Part shown: positions 15,601 to 23,642 of the stretch, piece by piece
Layout of the letters: each line of letters starts with the position of its first letter
Position numbering within the stretch: the stretch's first letter is position 1
Source of the DNA: a virus
Direction: 5' to 3' (one strand)
Virus record (IMG/VR): IMGVR_UViG_3300027754_000222
Span: 1-37,517 of that record
DNA: 37,517 nucleotides
Translations under genes and position numbers: made by a program
Notes under the pieces: model-generated
What the model saw: the letters and a program-made list of their open reading frames with translations, nothing else
Database searches by the model: none
What the model was told of the DNA's origin: nothing

Positions 15601-16650
15601 GGTAACAACTCACTAAGTTCTGGAGGAGCAACAGGAGCAATTGGAACAACTTCTGCTACAACTGCTACAAATGGTGGAGGCGGAGGAGGTGCAACTGGAC
15701 AAGCCAATAGTTCTGCTGGTAGTGCTGGTATAGATATACTATCATTTATAGGCGGAGGTGGTGGTGGTGGGGGTGGTGCTAACGTTAGAAACGCTTCTGC
15801 TGGTGGTTTATATGGTGCAGGTGGTGGTGGTGGTATTAGTCAGGCTAGTGGCACTTTACGTTCTGGAGCTTCTGGAACACAAGGTGCAATTATTGTTACT
15901 TGGACTCCAAGTGCAGGAATATTATTTGGTTCAGGTTCTGTAAACGGAACAGCTACTGTTACTGGACTAGGAAACTACACAACATCATCCTCTGGTTCAA
16001 TATTAGCATCAGCTACAGTATCATCATTTGGTAATTTAACATTCAGTGCAAATGGTTCAATAAACGCAACCGCAACCGTTGCAGCAGATGGTTCTTTAGC
16101 TTTAATTCTATTAGGTTCTGCAGTTATTAACGGAACTGCAACTGTTTCAGCAAATGGTATTTTAGTTCCAATTCTATTAGGTTCTGCAGTTATTAACGGA
16201 ACTGCCACAGTAAGTGCTTTAGGTGGTTTAATTCAATCTGGTGTAGGATATATTAATGGCACAGCCAGTGTATTTGCACTTGGCGGATTATTAAAGTTAG
16301 CTCAAGCAAGTATTACAGCAAATGGAACTGTAACAGCTAACGGTGGTTTATTACTTGGCGGTCAAGCGTTTGTAAATGGCACAGCTACAGTTACAGCAGA
16401 TGGTTTTTATATTGCAGACGGTGTTGCAGCAATTAGTGCTTTTGCTGACGTAACTGCATTAGGTAATTATACAGCAACTGGAACAGCAGGTATTACAGCT
16501 AACGGAACTATAATAGCTAATGGCGTTATACAAGGCGAAGGATGGAATCCTATTACACCTTCTTCAGATACATGGACAACAGTTACAGCAGGAACAGAAA
16601 CTTGGACTGATACAACTCCAAGTACAGACATTTGGTTAAGACAAGGGTAA
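12619..16650 (+). CDS. giant adhesin/tail fibre with beta-repeats, polyglycine domain and C-terminal repeats
   Basis: This 1343-residue protein is the largest in the window and probably binds the host surface. It opens with ANRYWVGGTASWDATVGTKW, common at the N-terminus of phage adhesins. Residues about 80-790 are Thr/Ser-rich beta-helix-like repeats, including three long units with LTLVSGMT (or LASGMT) and TSAGKTIxPITIN. Residues about 820-1095 are glycine-rich with runs such as GGGGGG, like the polyglycine domains of phage tip adhesins. Residues about 1100-1310 are roughly ten 20-22-residue repeats around GSAVINGTATVSANG. The end has a Trp/Thr-rich cap (SDTWTTVTAGTETWTD). No intramolecular chaperone motif is evident. 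Confidence 0.8.
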   Translation: MANRYWVGGTASWDATVGTKWALTSGGTGGQAVPTAADDVFFDGGSGAVTCTVSGSRVAKSITCTGFTGTLAGASTPALAISGSLTLVSGMTLTYAGTTTFNATGTITSGGKTLSAVTINGVGITVTIGDSFTSSGALTLTNGTLNVNNQTLTTSTFSSTNANTRAIQFGTGNITITGTGTAWTTANANNLTYTGTPTVNLTGSTTMTITAGTSNGADTNAFNFNRSAGTDLTVTTGSFIRNLDFTSFTGTWSPSTATCSFFGNLTLVSGMTFTAGTGIWTFAGTSGVQTITSAGKTIGPITINNTGTSVQLVGNTTGAAIVFTNGTLDINSVTTSFTTLTCSAGATSTISGGTLNCTTFTNTSSSTTTTIQSGTLNLSSTVTHTNGTVTLGTSGVLTAASAYTFTAGTLALGSNTLTALTFSSSSSSARSISFGTGQITLTGNAATIWDSATATNFTYSGTAKIVSNYAGSTGTRTFSFGAITVPFTVGSGSGNQFSFGTAGTDTIVFTNSSRVASLDFTGFTGTWAQSTNAMSIRTDNLTLASGMTCTASTGVISFTATSGTQTITSAGKTINPITINGTGGTTSLADTASINGIITVTLGTFAANNQNLSATSVSIANSANAIVSMGSGTWTLSGSGTVWAPPASSVINADTSTIAFSDTSTTAKTFAGGGKTYYNLSISPATGIADYIITGANTFNQISSSKTVASSITLPAATTTTVTTWAAGGSSGNLLTLKSSTYGTTNTTATLAVTNTFTTNFTNVAYVGLSAPNIGTITNGATFFTSDTGNWTTPAAANILTSGTSWTVPTNWNNSANNIYIFGGGGGGSGAIYVATTSFSGGGGGGGAGYRTLTNQTYSGSVTYAIGAEGAGAAGATSGTSTGGTGGTTTWDTIYTATGGVGGVTTTTTSTGGIGGTGTSSGGTGGNGDVTISITNTATAGGGGGGAAGVNGAGGNGGNGLNTANDSLTAGGGGGGNGGGTAGGNGASGVGGNGGNNSLSSGGATGAIGTTSATTATNGGGGGGATGQANSSAGSAGIDILSFIGGGGGGGGGANVRNASAGGLYGAGGGGGISQASGTLRSGASGTQGAIIVTWTPSAGILFGSGSVNGTATVTGLGNYTTSSSGSILASATVSSFGNLTFSANGSINATATVAADGSLALILLGSAVINGTATVSANGILVPILLGSAVINGTATVSALGGLIQSGVGYINGTASVFALGGLLKLAQASITANGTVTANGGLLLGGQAFVNGTATVTADGFYIADGVAAISAFADVTALGNYTATGTAGITANGTIIANGVIQGEGWNPITPSSDTWTTVTAGTETWTDTTPSTDIWLRQG
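16104..16205 (+). repeat. tandem 66-bp repeat in adhesin gene
   Basis: A 36-base stretch at 16104-16139 is repeated exactly at 16170-16205, a period of 66 bases (22 codons). It encodes the repeat core LLGSAVINGTA. The other C-terminal repeats are similar in protein but not in DNA, so this pair is a recent duplication and a likely site of repeat-number change. Confidence 0.8.
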
Positions 16651-16653
16651 AAA

Positions 16654-17388
16654 ATGGCAAAGACAAAAATTAGTGAATATTCAGCAACCCCAGCAGACAA
16701 TACAGACATTAGTAATATTAACATTGCTGAAGGATGCTCACCTGCAAACGTAAACAATGCTATTCGTTCTTTAATGGCACAAATTAAAGACTTACAAGCA
16801 GGCACTTCTGGTGATACTATTCCTGTTACAGCAGGTGGCACAGGCTCTACTACAGCTAGTGATGCTAGAACTGCATTAGGATTAGCAATTGGCACTAATG
16901 TTCAGGCTTATGATGCAAATACAGTCTTTGATGATGTTGCTACTAATTTTACTGCTAAACAAACATTTACAGGTACTTCTGCACTTATCTCATCTAAATT
17001 TGTTAATGCTTTAGAAGGTATAACTGTATCAGCAACAGCAGCTACAGGCACTATTAACTATGATGCTACTACACAATCTATTCTCTATTACACAAGTAAC
17101 GCAAGTGCTAACTGGACTGTAAACTTTAGAGCATCTAGTGGCACATCTTTAAATACTGCTATGTCTACAGGTGAATCTATTACAGTTGTATTTTTAGTAA
17201 CACAAGGCTCAACAGCTTATTATAATAGTGCTGTTCAAGTAGATGGTTCATCTGTTACTCCTAAATGGCAAGGTGGTGCAGCACCAACAACAGGTAATGT
17301 TTCTAGTGTAGATGCTTACTCATATTCTATTATTAAAACAGGTTCAGCAGCCTTTACAGTTTTAGCTTCTCAAGTTCAATTTAAGTAG
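16654..17388 (+). CDS. tail fibre protein
   Basis: This 244-residue protein begins AKTKISEYSATPADNTDISN and INIAEGCSPANVNNAIRSLM, a virion-attachment opening shared by many phage fibres. It is followed by IPVTAGGTGSTTASDARTAL, the GGTGST linker repeat typical of tail-fibre stalks. The C-terminal 110 residues are beta-rich (TGTINYDATTQSILYYTSNA, then ESITVVFLVTQGS), with a TPKWQGGAAPTTG segment often seen in fibre tips. It probably forms a trimer attached to the tail. It starts 3 bases after the giant adhesin and is followed closely by a glycine-rich fibre. Confidence 0.8.
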   Translation: MAKTKISEYSATPADNTDISNINIAEGCSPANVNNAIRSLMAQIKDLQAGTSGDTIPVTAGGTGSTTASDARTALGLAIGTNVQAYDANTVFDDVATNFTAKQTFTGTSALISSKFVNALEGITVSATAATGTINYDATTQSILYYTSNASANWTVNFRASSGTSLNTAMSTGESITVVFLVTQGSTAYYNSAVQVDGSSVTPKWQGGAAPTTGNVSSVDAYSYSIIKTGSAAFTVLASQVQFK

Positions 17389-17396
17389 GATATAAA

Positions 17397-18086
17397 ATGC
17401 CTTTTTTAGCTAGAAAAGCAGTAACTGCAGCACAAAGTTTTGGGCTAACTTCATCACAATATAAAGCAGGCTCACAAACCTTTACGTCTAGCGGTTCATT
17501 TACTGTTCCTGTAGATGTTAGAAGTCTTACTATTACCATGAGTGGTGCTAGTGGTGGCGGAGGTGGCGGTGGTACTGGAAATGGTCAAACAGGAGGCACT
17601 TCTTATAAAGACATAAGAACAATTACTGTTACTCCTAGAGAGGTACTTACTATTACAGTAGGTGCAGGTGGTCAAGGTGGTAGGTCAGGTATATCTAATT
17701 GTGGAAGTGATGGTGCAACATGGAATTCTGTTAATAGTGACGTTGCTCAAAGAAAAGGTCAAGGTGGTGCTGGATATACTAGCGGTGGTGCAGGAAGCGG
17801 TGCTAGTTGCCCTAACTCATTTAATTCTACAGGTGGTTGGTCTGGTGGCGGTGGTGGTTCAAGTGCATATGTATATTCAGGTGGAACAGTTATAGCTGGT
17901 GGTGGAACTGGTGGTAACGGTGGAACAAATTATGGCGGTAATAGTGGAACTGGTGGCAGTGGTGGAAATTCTACTAGTGGAAATCAAGGTGCTACAGGTG
18001 TAGCAGGCGGTGCAGGTCAATCAGCTACATTCTCTGGTGGATATGGAACAGATGGCTCTACAGGTTCTGTAGCTATTGTATGGTAA
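17397..18086 (+). CDS. glycine-rich tail-tip adhesin
   Basis: This 229-residue protein has a short N-terminal part (PFLARKAVTAAQSFGLTSSQ), then a beta segment QTFTSSGSFTVPVDVRSLTI. Residues about 50-225 are dominated by Gly (SGASGGGGGGGTG, GAGGQGGRSG, GGGGGSSAYVYSGG). The pattern FTVPxGVxxLxVxxxGAGGGGG followed by a glycine-rich body is the known phage glycine-rich domain; such domains form packed polyglycine-II helices in tip adhesins like S16 gp38. It likely contacts the receptor. It shares this domain type with the giant adhesin. It overlaps the next gene by 7 bases. Confidence 0.75.
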   Translation: MPFLARKAVTAAQSFGLTSSQYKAGSQTFTSSGSFTVPVDVRSLTITMSGASGGGGGGGTGNGQTGGTSYKDIRTITVTPREVLTITVGAGGQGGRSGISNCGSDGATWNSVNSDVAQRKGQGGAGYTSGGAGSGASCPNSFNSTGGWSGGGGGSSAYVYSGGTVIAGGGTGGNGGTNYGGNSGTGGSGGNSTSGNQGATGVAGGAGQSATFSGGYGTDGSTGSVAIVW

Positions 18087-18382
18087 ATTATAAAGAGTCA
18101 GTTGAATTCATTAATGCTCACAAAGACAAGTTAAGAGGAGTTATTATGACTACTTTAAGTTGCAGAGCTTGTGAATTAATTGTTAATTTATTTAATAACT
18201 CTACTATACCATTTGTTGTATTAAATGCAGATTCAGATGATTTAATTTATAAACCTACTGGCTACCCACAAACAAGTTTATTTTCTGAAAACAATAAATG
18301 TTATACAAGAGTAGATGTATTTGATTCCAAAATGTTTTATGAATGGATAGATAAAATTAAAGATTGGGAAGATAAAGTATGA
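18080..18382 (+). CDS. glutaredoxin/thioredoxin-fold-like protein
   Basis: This 100-residue protein looks like a minimal thioredoxin fold. After KDKLRGVIMTTLSC it has a C28-R-A-C31 redox motif at the start of a helix (ELIVNLFNN), then the strand IPFVVLNAD. GYPQTSLF follows, with P63 in the cis-proline position, and the next strand is CYTRVDVF. This order is that of glutaredoxin-like proteins. It is unusual for such a gene to lie between fibre and tail-hub genes, overlapping both by a few bases. It may assist disulphide handling of a virion protein or have lost redox activity. The fold call is by eye. Confidence 0.55.
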   Translation: MVNYKESVEFINAHKDKLRGVIMTTLSCRACELIVNLFNNSTIPFVVLNADSDDLIYKPTGYPQTSLFSENNKCYTRVDVFDSKMFYEWIDKIKDWEDKV

Positions 18383-20193
18383 CAACGCAACGCATACAAT
18401 TTAAAGACTGGTTACCTGACCAACCTAGCATTTTAGATGCAGTATCTGAAGCTAATAACGTTATTCCTCTAGCGGTAGGTTATGGTCCATTTAAGTCAGC
18501 AGTAAACTATTCAGGTGCAGCTACAGAAGACCTTAATAACTGTTTTGCAGCTAAAGTGGATAATGATGTAAGTATATTTGCAGGTGGTGCTACAAAGTTA
18601 TTTAAGGTATCTGCTACAGATTTAACTATGGAAGATGTATCTAAAGTTGGTGGTTATACAGGTATTAATAGATGGAAATTTGTTCAATTTGGTAACTATG
18701 CACTAGCTTCTAATGGCTCTGAAAAGATACAATACTTTGATGTAAATTCATCTACAGACTTTGCAGACTTAGCAGCAGCAGCTCCAGTAGCTAAATACAT
18801 TACAGTAGTTCGTGACTTTGTAGTAAGTGCTAATATAGGTGCTGGTACATATCCATCACGAGTACAATGGTCAGATATTAATGACCCAACAGATTGGACA
18901 GCAGGTGCTGCATCACAATCAGATTATCAAGAACTTCCTGACGGTGGTGATATTACTGGTATTACAGGTGGTGAATTTGGTATAGTATTCTTAGAAAAAG
19001 CCATTGTGCGTATGTCATATATTGGCTCACCATTATTCTTCCAATTTGACACGATTTCTCGTAACGTAGGTTGTATAGAAGGTGGTTCTATAGCCCAATA
19101 CGGTGGTATTACATACTTCTTATCAGATGATGGTTTTTATTCATGCAATGGTCAACAAGTTGTTGGTATTGGTTCAGAAAAAGTAGACAGATACTTTTTT
19201 GGTAATGCTAATATTGGTGATATTGACTCTATTTCAGCAGCTATAGACCCAGAACGTAACTTAGTTATTTGGAATTACACAACAGTTTCAGGTAATAGAG
19301 CATTACTTATCTACAATTTTGAAACACAAAAATGGTGTGAAGCAGATACAGACGTAGATGTTTTATCTACTCTAGCTACAACAGGTACAACTTTAGACGG
19401 TATAGATACCGCATACAACATAACAGCAGGCTCATTTGTAGCTACAAAACAATACACTATTAGAAGTTTGGGTACAAAAACAGGAACATATAGTAGAGTA
19501 GGAACAACTGTCACAGTAACTATTACAGCTCATGGGTTTTCTACTAGTAATGTATTAGCTATAGACTTTACTAGCGGAACTGCTTTAGATGGTAATTATA
19601 CTATTACAAGCACAGGAGCAAATACATTTACACTTACTACAGTAGCATCAGGTTCAACAAGTGGTAATGTAGAGGCATCCACATCATTTACAAATATTGG
19701 TGCAGTTGCTAATACTATAGGTGTATTATTTACAGCTACAGGTGTAGGCTCAGGTACTGGTGTTGCTATTGATATGGCAGCAAGTGCTACAGCATTAAAG
19801 ACTATAGATACTCTTACAACTACACTAGATGATAGACTATATGCAGGTGGTAAATTCTTGTTTGGTGGTGTTCGTGATACTAAAATTATTACATTTACAG
19901 GCACTCCTGCTACAGCAAATATTGTGACAAACGACCTAGAATATGGTTATAACTCTGTGCTTACTCTTATTAGACCTTCTGTAGATAGTGGCTCTGCAAG
20001 CGTTTCTGTGGCTTCTAGACGTATGTTAGACGATACTATTACATATGGTACAGCAGTAACAGCTAGCCAAGAAGATAGATGTGCTGTAAGAAGCGCAGGT
20101 CGTTATCACAGAGTATCTTTAACACCTACTGGTGCTAACTGGTTCTCAGCAATTGGCATGGATATAGATTACTCTACACAAGGTACTAGATAA
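18379..20193 (+). CDS. tail hub/nozzle protein, beta-propeller type, with inserted domains
   Basis: This 604-residue protein starts QRIQFKDWLPDQPSILDAVS and continues NNVIPLAVGYGPFKSAVNYS, the opening of podovirus tail hub/nozzle proteins (P22 gp10-like position and architecture). Propeller-like strands include SRVQWSDINDPTDWT and VFLEKAIVRMSYIGSP. Residues about 350-475 are an insertion: an ITAGSFVATKQYTIRSLGT module that is split by a TYSRVGTTVTVTITAHGFST domain and resumes at SFTNIGAVANTIGVLFTATG. The propeller then continues (LDDRLYAGGKFLFGG). It would form the tail tube end below the adaptor. It overlaps the neighbours on both sides by 1-4 bases. Confidence 0.78.
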   Translation: MTTQRIQFKDWLPDQPSILDAVSEANNVIPLAVGYGPFKSAVNYSGAATEDLNNCFAAKVDNDVSIFAGGATKLFKVSATDLTMEDVSKVGGYTGINRWKFVQFGNYALASNGSEKIQYFDVNSSTDFADLAAAAPVAKYITVVRDFVVSANIGAGTYPSRVQWSDINDPTDWTAGAASQSDYQELPDGGDITGITGGEFGIVFLEKAIVRMSYIGSPLFFQFDTISRNVGCIEGGSIAQYGGITYFLSDDGFYSCNGQQVVGIGSEKVDRYFFGNANIGDIDSISAAIDPERNLVIWNYTTVSGNRALLIYNFETQKWCEADTDVDVLSTLATTGTTLDGIDTAYNITAGSFVATKQYTIRSLGTKTGTYSRVGTTVTVTITAHGFSTSNVLAIDFTSGTALDGNYTITSTGANTFTLTTVASGSTSGNVEASTSFTNIGAVANTIGVLFTATGVGSGTGVAIDMAASATALKTIDTLTTTLDDRLYAGGKFLFGGVRDTKIITFTGTPATANIVTNDLEYGYNSVLTLIRPSVDSGSASVSVASRRMLDDTITYGTAVTASQEDRCAVRSAGRYHRVSLTPTGANWFSAIGMDIDYSTQGTR

Positions 20194-20990
20194 TGGCACG
20201 TAGTGATATGTACCGTAAACTACCTTGGACAGGTGGTGACCCTAGAAGTGTAGCTGAAATTGTAAATAACCTTGTAGAAGGTAAAAGCAATAATACTGGT
20301 ACAATTACTTTAGCTACAGGCAATGCTACAACTACCACGATATCTGATGAAAGAATAGGTTATAATAGTATAATATTATTAACACCTATTAGTACTGCTG
20401 CTGGTAGTGATACTGTTCCTTATGGTGCGTTTCAAGATACAACTAACCAGACTGCTGCATCAACAACTGCAGCTTATGCAATTACATTTAACACTACTGA
20501 CTTTTCTAACGGTGTGTATTTGTCAAATAGCTCTAGGCTTAATGTAAGAAATAGTGGTCTTTATAATTTAGAATTTTCTATACAGTTTAAGAATACAACC
20601 AACGACTCTCAAGATGTAGAAGTTTGGTTTAGAAAAAATGGCACAGATATTGCAGCATCAAACAGTAGATTTGGTTTAGCAGCAAGAAAATCTGCTGGTG
20701 ACCCAAGTCATATTATTGGTGCATTAAACTTTTATGTAGAATTGGTAGCAGGTGACTATGTTGAACTTATGTGGAAAGTATCTGATACTGGTGTTTCTAT
20801 AGAACATTATGCAGTAGGCACAAGTCCAACAAGACCAGCTACACCAAGCGTTATTACTACAATGAGTTATGTATCAACTTCAGCATCTACTAACGTATAT
20901 GTAAGTGCTAGAAGTAGCGGTAGTGCAACACTAAAACATTTTGCAAACAATACAGCAGATAAAACATACGGATACATTATAGTAGCGTGA
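20193..20990 (+). CDS. tail appendage protein with jelly-roll domain
   Basis: This 265-residue protein has an N-terminal virion-anchoring part (ARSDMYRKLPWTGGDPRSVA, EIVNNLVEGKSNNTG) that resembles other podovirus tail proteins. A middle segment gives TVPYGAFQDTTNQTAASTTA. The C-terminal half looks like a C1q/TNF-type jelly roll (SGLYNLEFSIQFKNTTND, DVEVWFRKNGTDI, VAGDYVELMWKVSDTG). Such domains are used for trimeric receptor binding or baseplate appendages. TAATG joins it to the tail hub gene, and GTGA to the next. It is probably a short tail fibre or spike. Confidence 0.72.
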   Translation: MARSDMYRKLPWTGGDPRSVAEIVNNLVEGKSNNTGTITLATGNATTTTISDERIGYNSIILLTPISTAAGSDTVPYGAFQDTTNQTAASTTAAYAITFNTTDFSNGVYLSNSSRLNVRNSGLYNLEFSIQFKNTTNDSQDVEVWFRKNGTDIAASNSRFGLAARKSAGDPSHIIGALNFYVELVAGDYVELMWKVSDTGVSIEHYAVGTSPTRPATPSVITTMSYVSTSASTNVYVSARSSGSATLKHFANNTADKTYGYIIVA

Positions 20991-21406
20991 TTTTACATTA
21001 CATACCTAAAGACCAATTACGTCAACATTGGGACTATGTTAAGCATGGTCTTGAATTAGTAAGAGCAAAAGGTCATACACAATGGATAGTAGAAGATGTT
21101 TATTGTGACTGTTACGAAAATCGTTCTATGTTATTTATTGGGCAACGTAATATTGACATCTCTACAAATGCTAGTGAATTAGTTGGGTTTGTAGTATTAC
21201 AACCTATAGGCGACACACTTCATGTATGGGCTACATGGTCTACACTTAATGACAAAACATTATTTCAACAAGCATTTCAAGAAATTCAAGCAATAGCAAA
21301 ACAAGGTGGTAAGTCTAGAGTTACCTTTTCTTCACAACGTAAAGGTTGGGAACGTAAGGCTAGATTAATGGGTTTTATACCTCAAACTTGGGAATATAAA
21401 TTATAA
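20987..21406 (+). CDS. GNAT-like protein of the tail region
   Basis: This 139-residue protein starts at GTG 20987, overlapping the previous TGA. It has HYIPKDQLRQHWDYVKHGLE and VEDVYCDCYENRSMLFIG, then strands GFVVLQPIGDTLHVWATWS. Its C-terminus, SRVTFSSQRKGWERKARLMG followed by FIPQTWEYKL, has the GW-x-K-x-A-x3-GF ending seen in GNAT-type folds. Related proteins occur beside tail and ejection genes of many podoviruses and are probably scaffolding or virion proteins with a GNAT-like fold more than active acetyltransferases. The acetyl-CoA loop (Q/RxxGxG/A) is not evident, so catalysis is doubtful. Confidence 0.55.
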   Translation: MILHYIPKDQLRQHWDYVKHGLELVRAKGHTQWIVEDVYCDCYENRSMLFIGQRNIDISTNASELVGFVVLQPIGDTLHVWATWSTLNDKTLFQQAFQEIQAIAKQGGKSRVTFSSQRKGWERKARLMGFIPQTWEYKL

Positions 21407-21415
21407 GGATAAGAA

Positions 21416-22522
21416 ATGGGTAATCCAGTAGAAGTTATTAGTGATGTAGTAGGTGGAGTTGGTGGTGCAGTCAATAATATTGTTCAACAAGTTCCCTTTA
21501 TAGGACCTGTATTAGGACCTGCAGCAGGTATAGCGTTAGGACAAAATCCTATCTCTGCTTTTGGTAGCTCACTTACTGGACAACTAATGAATAATTCTGG
21601 TGGTGGAGGTGGCGGTGGCGGTACTACTCCAACGTATGCTCAGCCTAGTTTTAACTACGGTAACCAAACATACGCATATCGTGATACCCCTTTAAATACG
21701 TCTAAATACTTTATTTCAGGTGATAGAGGTGTATATAATCTTTTGCCAGCATTAGGGCAAATTAATACAGGTACTGACAAAATGGGTGGACAGCTTCGTA
21801 TGAATTATGACCCTAATCAACCAAAATTTAATAAAGATATAGTTGCGGCTAATGCTTACACACCTTACGAAGCATACCAAGATATTCAAGCTCAAATGGC
21901 TAATGACCCAAAAGCGTTAGCAGCGTTTAACAAATTTTATCAACCAACGTCACTTTTGATGTCACCTAATAATCAAAATTCACCTATGGCTGAATTTCTT
22001 CAAAATACTCCTAACCCTTTAGGTCAATATGTTGATTTTGGAATCAACGACAGAATGAGTGGCGTAGAGCCAAAACTAGGTTTAACATATAATCAAATAG
22101 CTGATTATGCAGCTCAAAATAAAAACCCATTTTTTATACCATATGAAACAACACAAAATGCTACAACATTAGGGTTTACTCCATCTGCTGATAAACTAGC
22201 TGCAATAGATACATCACAATATTTAAGTGGGTATAATACTGCTCAAACTGCACAACAACAATTTGATATGCAACAACAAGCAATAAAGGCAGCAAATGAT
22301 AGAAGACGTCTAGCAGAGCAACAAGCTGCTAAAAAACCTATACTTGATACGACAAGACCAATTATTGACCCAGCACGTCCAGTATCACAAAATCCACAAT
22401 CACAAGTATTTCCTGCACAAATTCAAAGTTTATTATCTAACTTTGGTGTAACTGGCAACAATAAAGGTAACTCTCTTTTAGGTAATCAAACAACTTCTAA
22501 ATCTAATACATCTAAAAAATAA
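21416..22522 (+). CDS. putative internal virion/ejection protein
   Basis: This 368-residue protein has an N-terminal hydrophobic Gly/Val segment (VVGGVGGAVNNIVQQVPFIG, then PVLGPAAGIALG) that could insert in a membrane. A polyglycine linker (about residues 62-69) follows. The large middle is polar, with Asn and Gln (NYGNQTYAYRDTPLNTSKYF). Residues about 270-310 form a Gln/Ala-rich helix (QQFDMQQQAIKAANDRRRLA). No enzyme motif is visible. Proteins of this composition at this position, after the tail hub and before the lysis genes, are ejected with the DNA in podoviruses. The exact function is unknown. Confidence 0.55.
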   Translation: MGNPVEVISDVVGGVGGAVNNIVQQVPFIGPVLGPAAGIALGQNPISAFGSSLTGQLMNNSGGGGGGGGTTPTYAQPSFNYGNQTYAYRDTPLNTSKYFISGDRGVYNLLPALGQINTGTDKMGGQLRMNYDPNQPKFNKDIVAANAYTPYEAYQDIQAQMANDPKALAAFNKFYQPTSLLMSPNNQNSPMAEFLQNTPNPLGQYVDFGINDRMSGVEPKLGLTYNQIADYAAQNKNPFFIPYETTQNATTLGFTPSADKLAAIDTSQYLSGYNTAQTAQQQFDMQQQAIKAANDRRRLAEQQAAKKPILDTTRPIIDPARPVSQNPQSQVFPAQIQSLLSNFGVTGNNKGNSLLGNQTTSKSNTSKK

Positions 22523-22534
22523 CAAGGAATAAAT

Positions 22535-23641
22535 ATGTTTAAATTACATAACTGGTTACAAGAATTAGTCCAATCATTTACATTCTATGGTGGTGGTTCA
22601 GGTGGTGGTCAAACATCTACTACAAAAAATGAATTAGACCCTGCTGTTAGACCGTTTGTTGAATATGGTCTTGGTGAAGCAAAAAATCTTTATCAAACCG
22701 CAGGACCTGATTATTATAGTGGTCAAACTTATGTCGGACCATCTGCACAAACACAAACAGCATTAGGTTTAGCAGGGCAAAGAGCATTATCTGGTAGCCC
22801 ATTACTTCCTGCTGCTCAACAACAACAATTAAGTTCTATTCAAGGTGATTACTTATCTGCTGGTAACCCATACTTTCAACAAGCATTAGCAGGTCCTACA
22901 CAACAAGCTACACAAGCATATAATGACGCTATTCAAGCTGCACAAGGCACAGCTTCTATGGCTGGTCGTTATGGTTCAGGTGCATCTGCTGATATTCAAA
23001 ACAGAGCAGCAAACACACTAGCTACAACACTTGCAAATACATACGGTAACTTAGCTTATCAAAACTATGCTGGTGAACGTGGTATGCAAAACCAAGCTGT
23101 TATGAATGCTCCTGGATTAGCACAAGCTGACTATGGTGATATTTCACAATTAGCTAACGTAGGTAAAACAGCAGAAGACTATCAAAAAACTGCTCTACAA
23201 GCTGATATTGACAGATTCAACTTTCAACAAAATAAACCATATCAAAAATTATCATCTTATCTTGGTGCTGCTTATGGTGCTCCTATCGGCAACGTATCTA
23301 CTACAACTCAGTCTGGTGGTGGCAAGATAGTCTGCACAGCTATGAACGCTGAATATGGCTTTGGTAGCTTCCGTAACGCTATTTGGTTAGCTCAGTCTAA
23401 AGACTTAGACCCTGCATACGAAAAAGGTTATCACACTCTATTCTTACCATTAGTAAACTATGCTTACAAGACTGGTGAAAAGAATGCCCTACAACGCATT
23501 TTAAGGGGTGTTTTAGAGCATATCGCAAGACACCGTACTGCTGATATCTGGAAACAAAAAAGAAGTAAAAAACGTGATACTTATGGCATGATTTATCGTG
23601 CAATTATTGAACCTATTTGCTACGTAGTAGGAAAGGTATAA
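22535..23641 (+). CDS. virion protein with conserved C-terminal Cys/His-rich phage domain
   Basis: This 368-residue protein has an N-terminal Gly-rich linker, then a Gln/Ala-rich helical body from about residue 30 to 250 (NELDPAVRPFVEYGLGEA, QAYNDAIQAAQGTASMAGRY). After SGGGKIVCTAMNAEYGFGSF comes a distinct, more basic C-terminal domain (LPLVNYAYKTGEKNALQRIL, then RGVLEHIARHRTADIWK). That final domain, ending in a Tyr/Cys strand (IIEPICYVVGKV), recurs at the C-terminus of phage structural proteins. It starts 12 bases after the previous gene with AAGGAAT and is one base from the next. Probably an ejection or tail-associated protein. Confidence 0.6.
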   Translation: MFKLHNWLQELVQSFTFYGGGSGGGQTSTTKNELDPAVRPFVEYGLGEAKNLYQTAGPDYYSGQTYVGPSAQTQTALGLAGQRALSGSPLLPAAQQQQLSSIQGDYLSAGNPYFQQALAGPTQQATQAYNDAIQAAQGTASMAGRYGSGASADIQNRAANTLATTLANTYGNLAYQNYAGERGMQNQAVMNAPGLAQADYGDISQLANVGKTAEDYQKTALQADIDRFNFQQNKPYQKLSSYLGAAYGAPIGNVSTTTQSGGGKIVCTAMNAEYGFGSFRNAIWLAQSKDLDPAYEKGYHTLFLPLVNYAYKTGEKNALQRILRGVLEHIARHRTADIWKQKRSKKRDTYGMIYRAIIEPICYVVGKV

Positions 23642-23642
23642 C

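Noticed and set aside
15207-15707. Long Pro/Val-rich ORF (166 aa) on the minus strand within the adhesin gene
   Set aside because: It is the antisense of the polyglycine-coding repeats (GGT read backwards gives ACC/Pro-type codons). Other minus-strand ORFs in 13194-16895 have the same origin.
16104-16205. CRISPR-like repeat pair
   Set aside because: The repeats are coding, only two exact copies exist, and the intervening sequence is also repeat-encoded.
12619-18086. Diversity-generating retroelement (variable repeat in fibres)
   Set aside because: No reverse transcriptase gene or template repeat is visible in the window; the repeats in the adhesin are ordinary tandem repeats.
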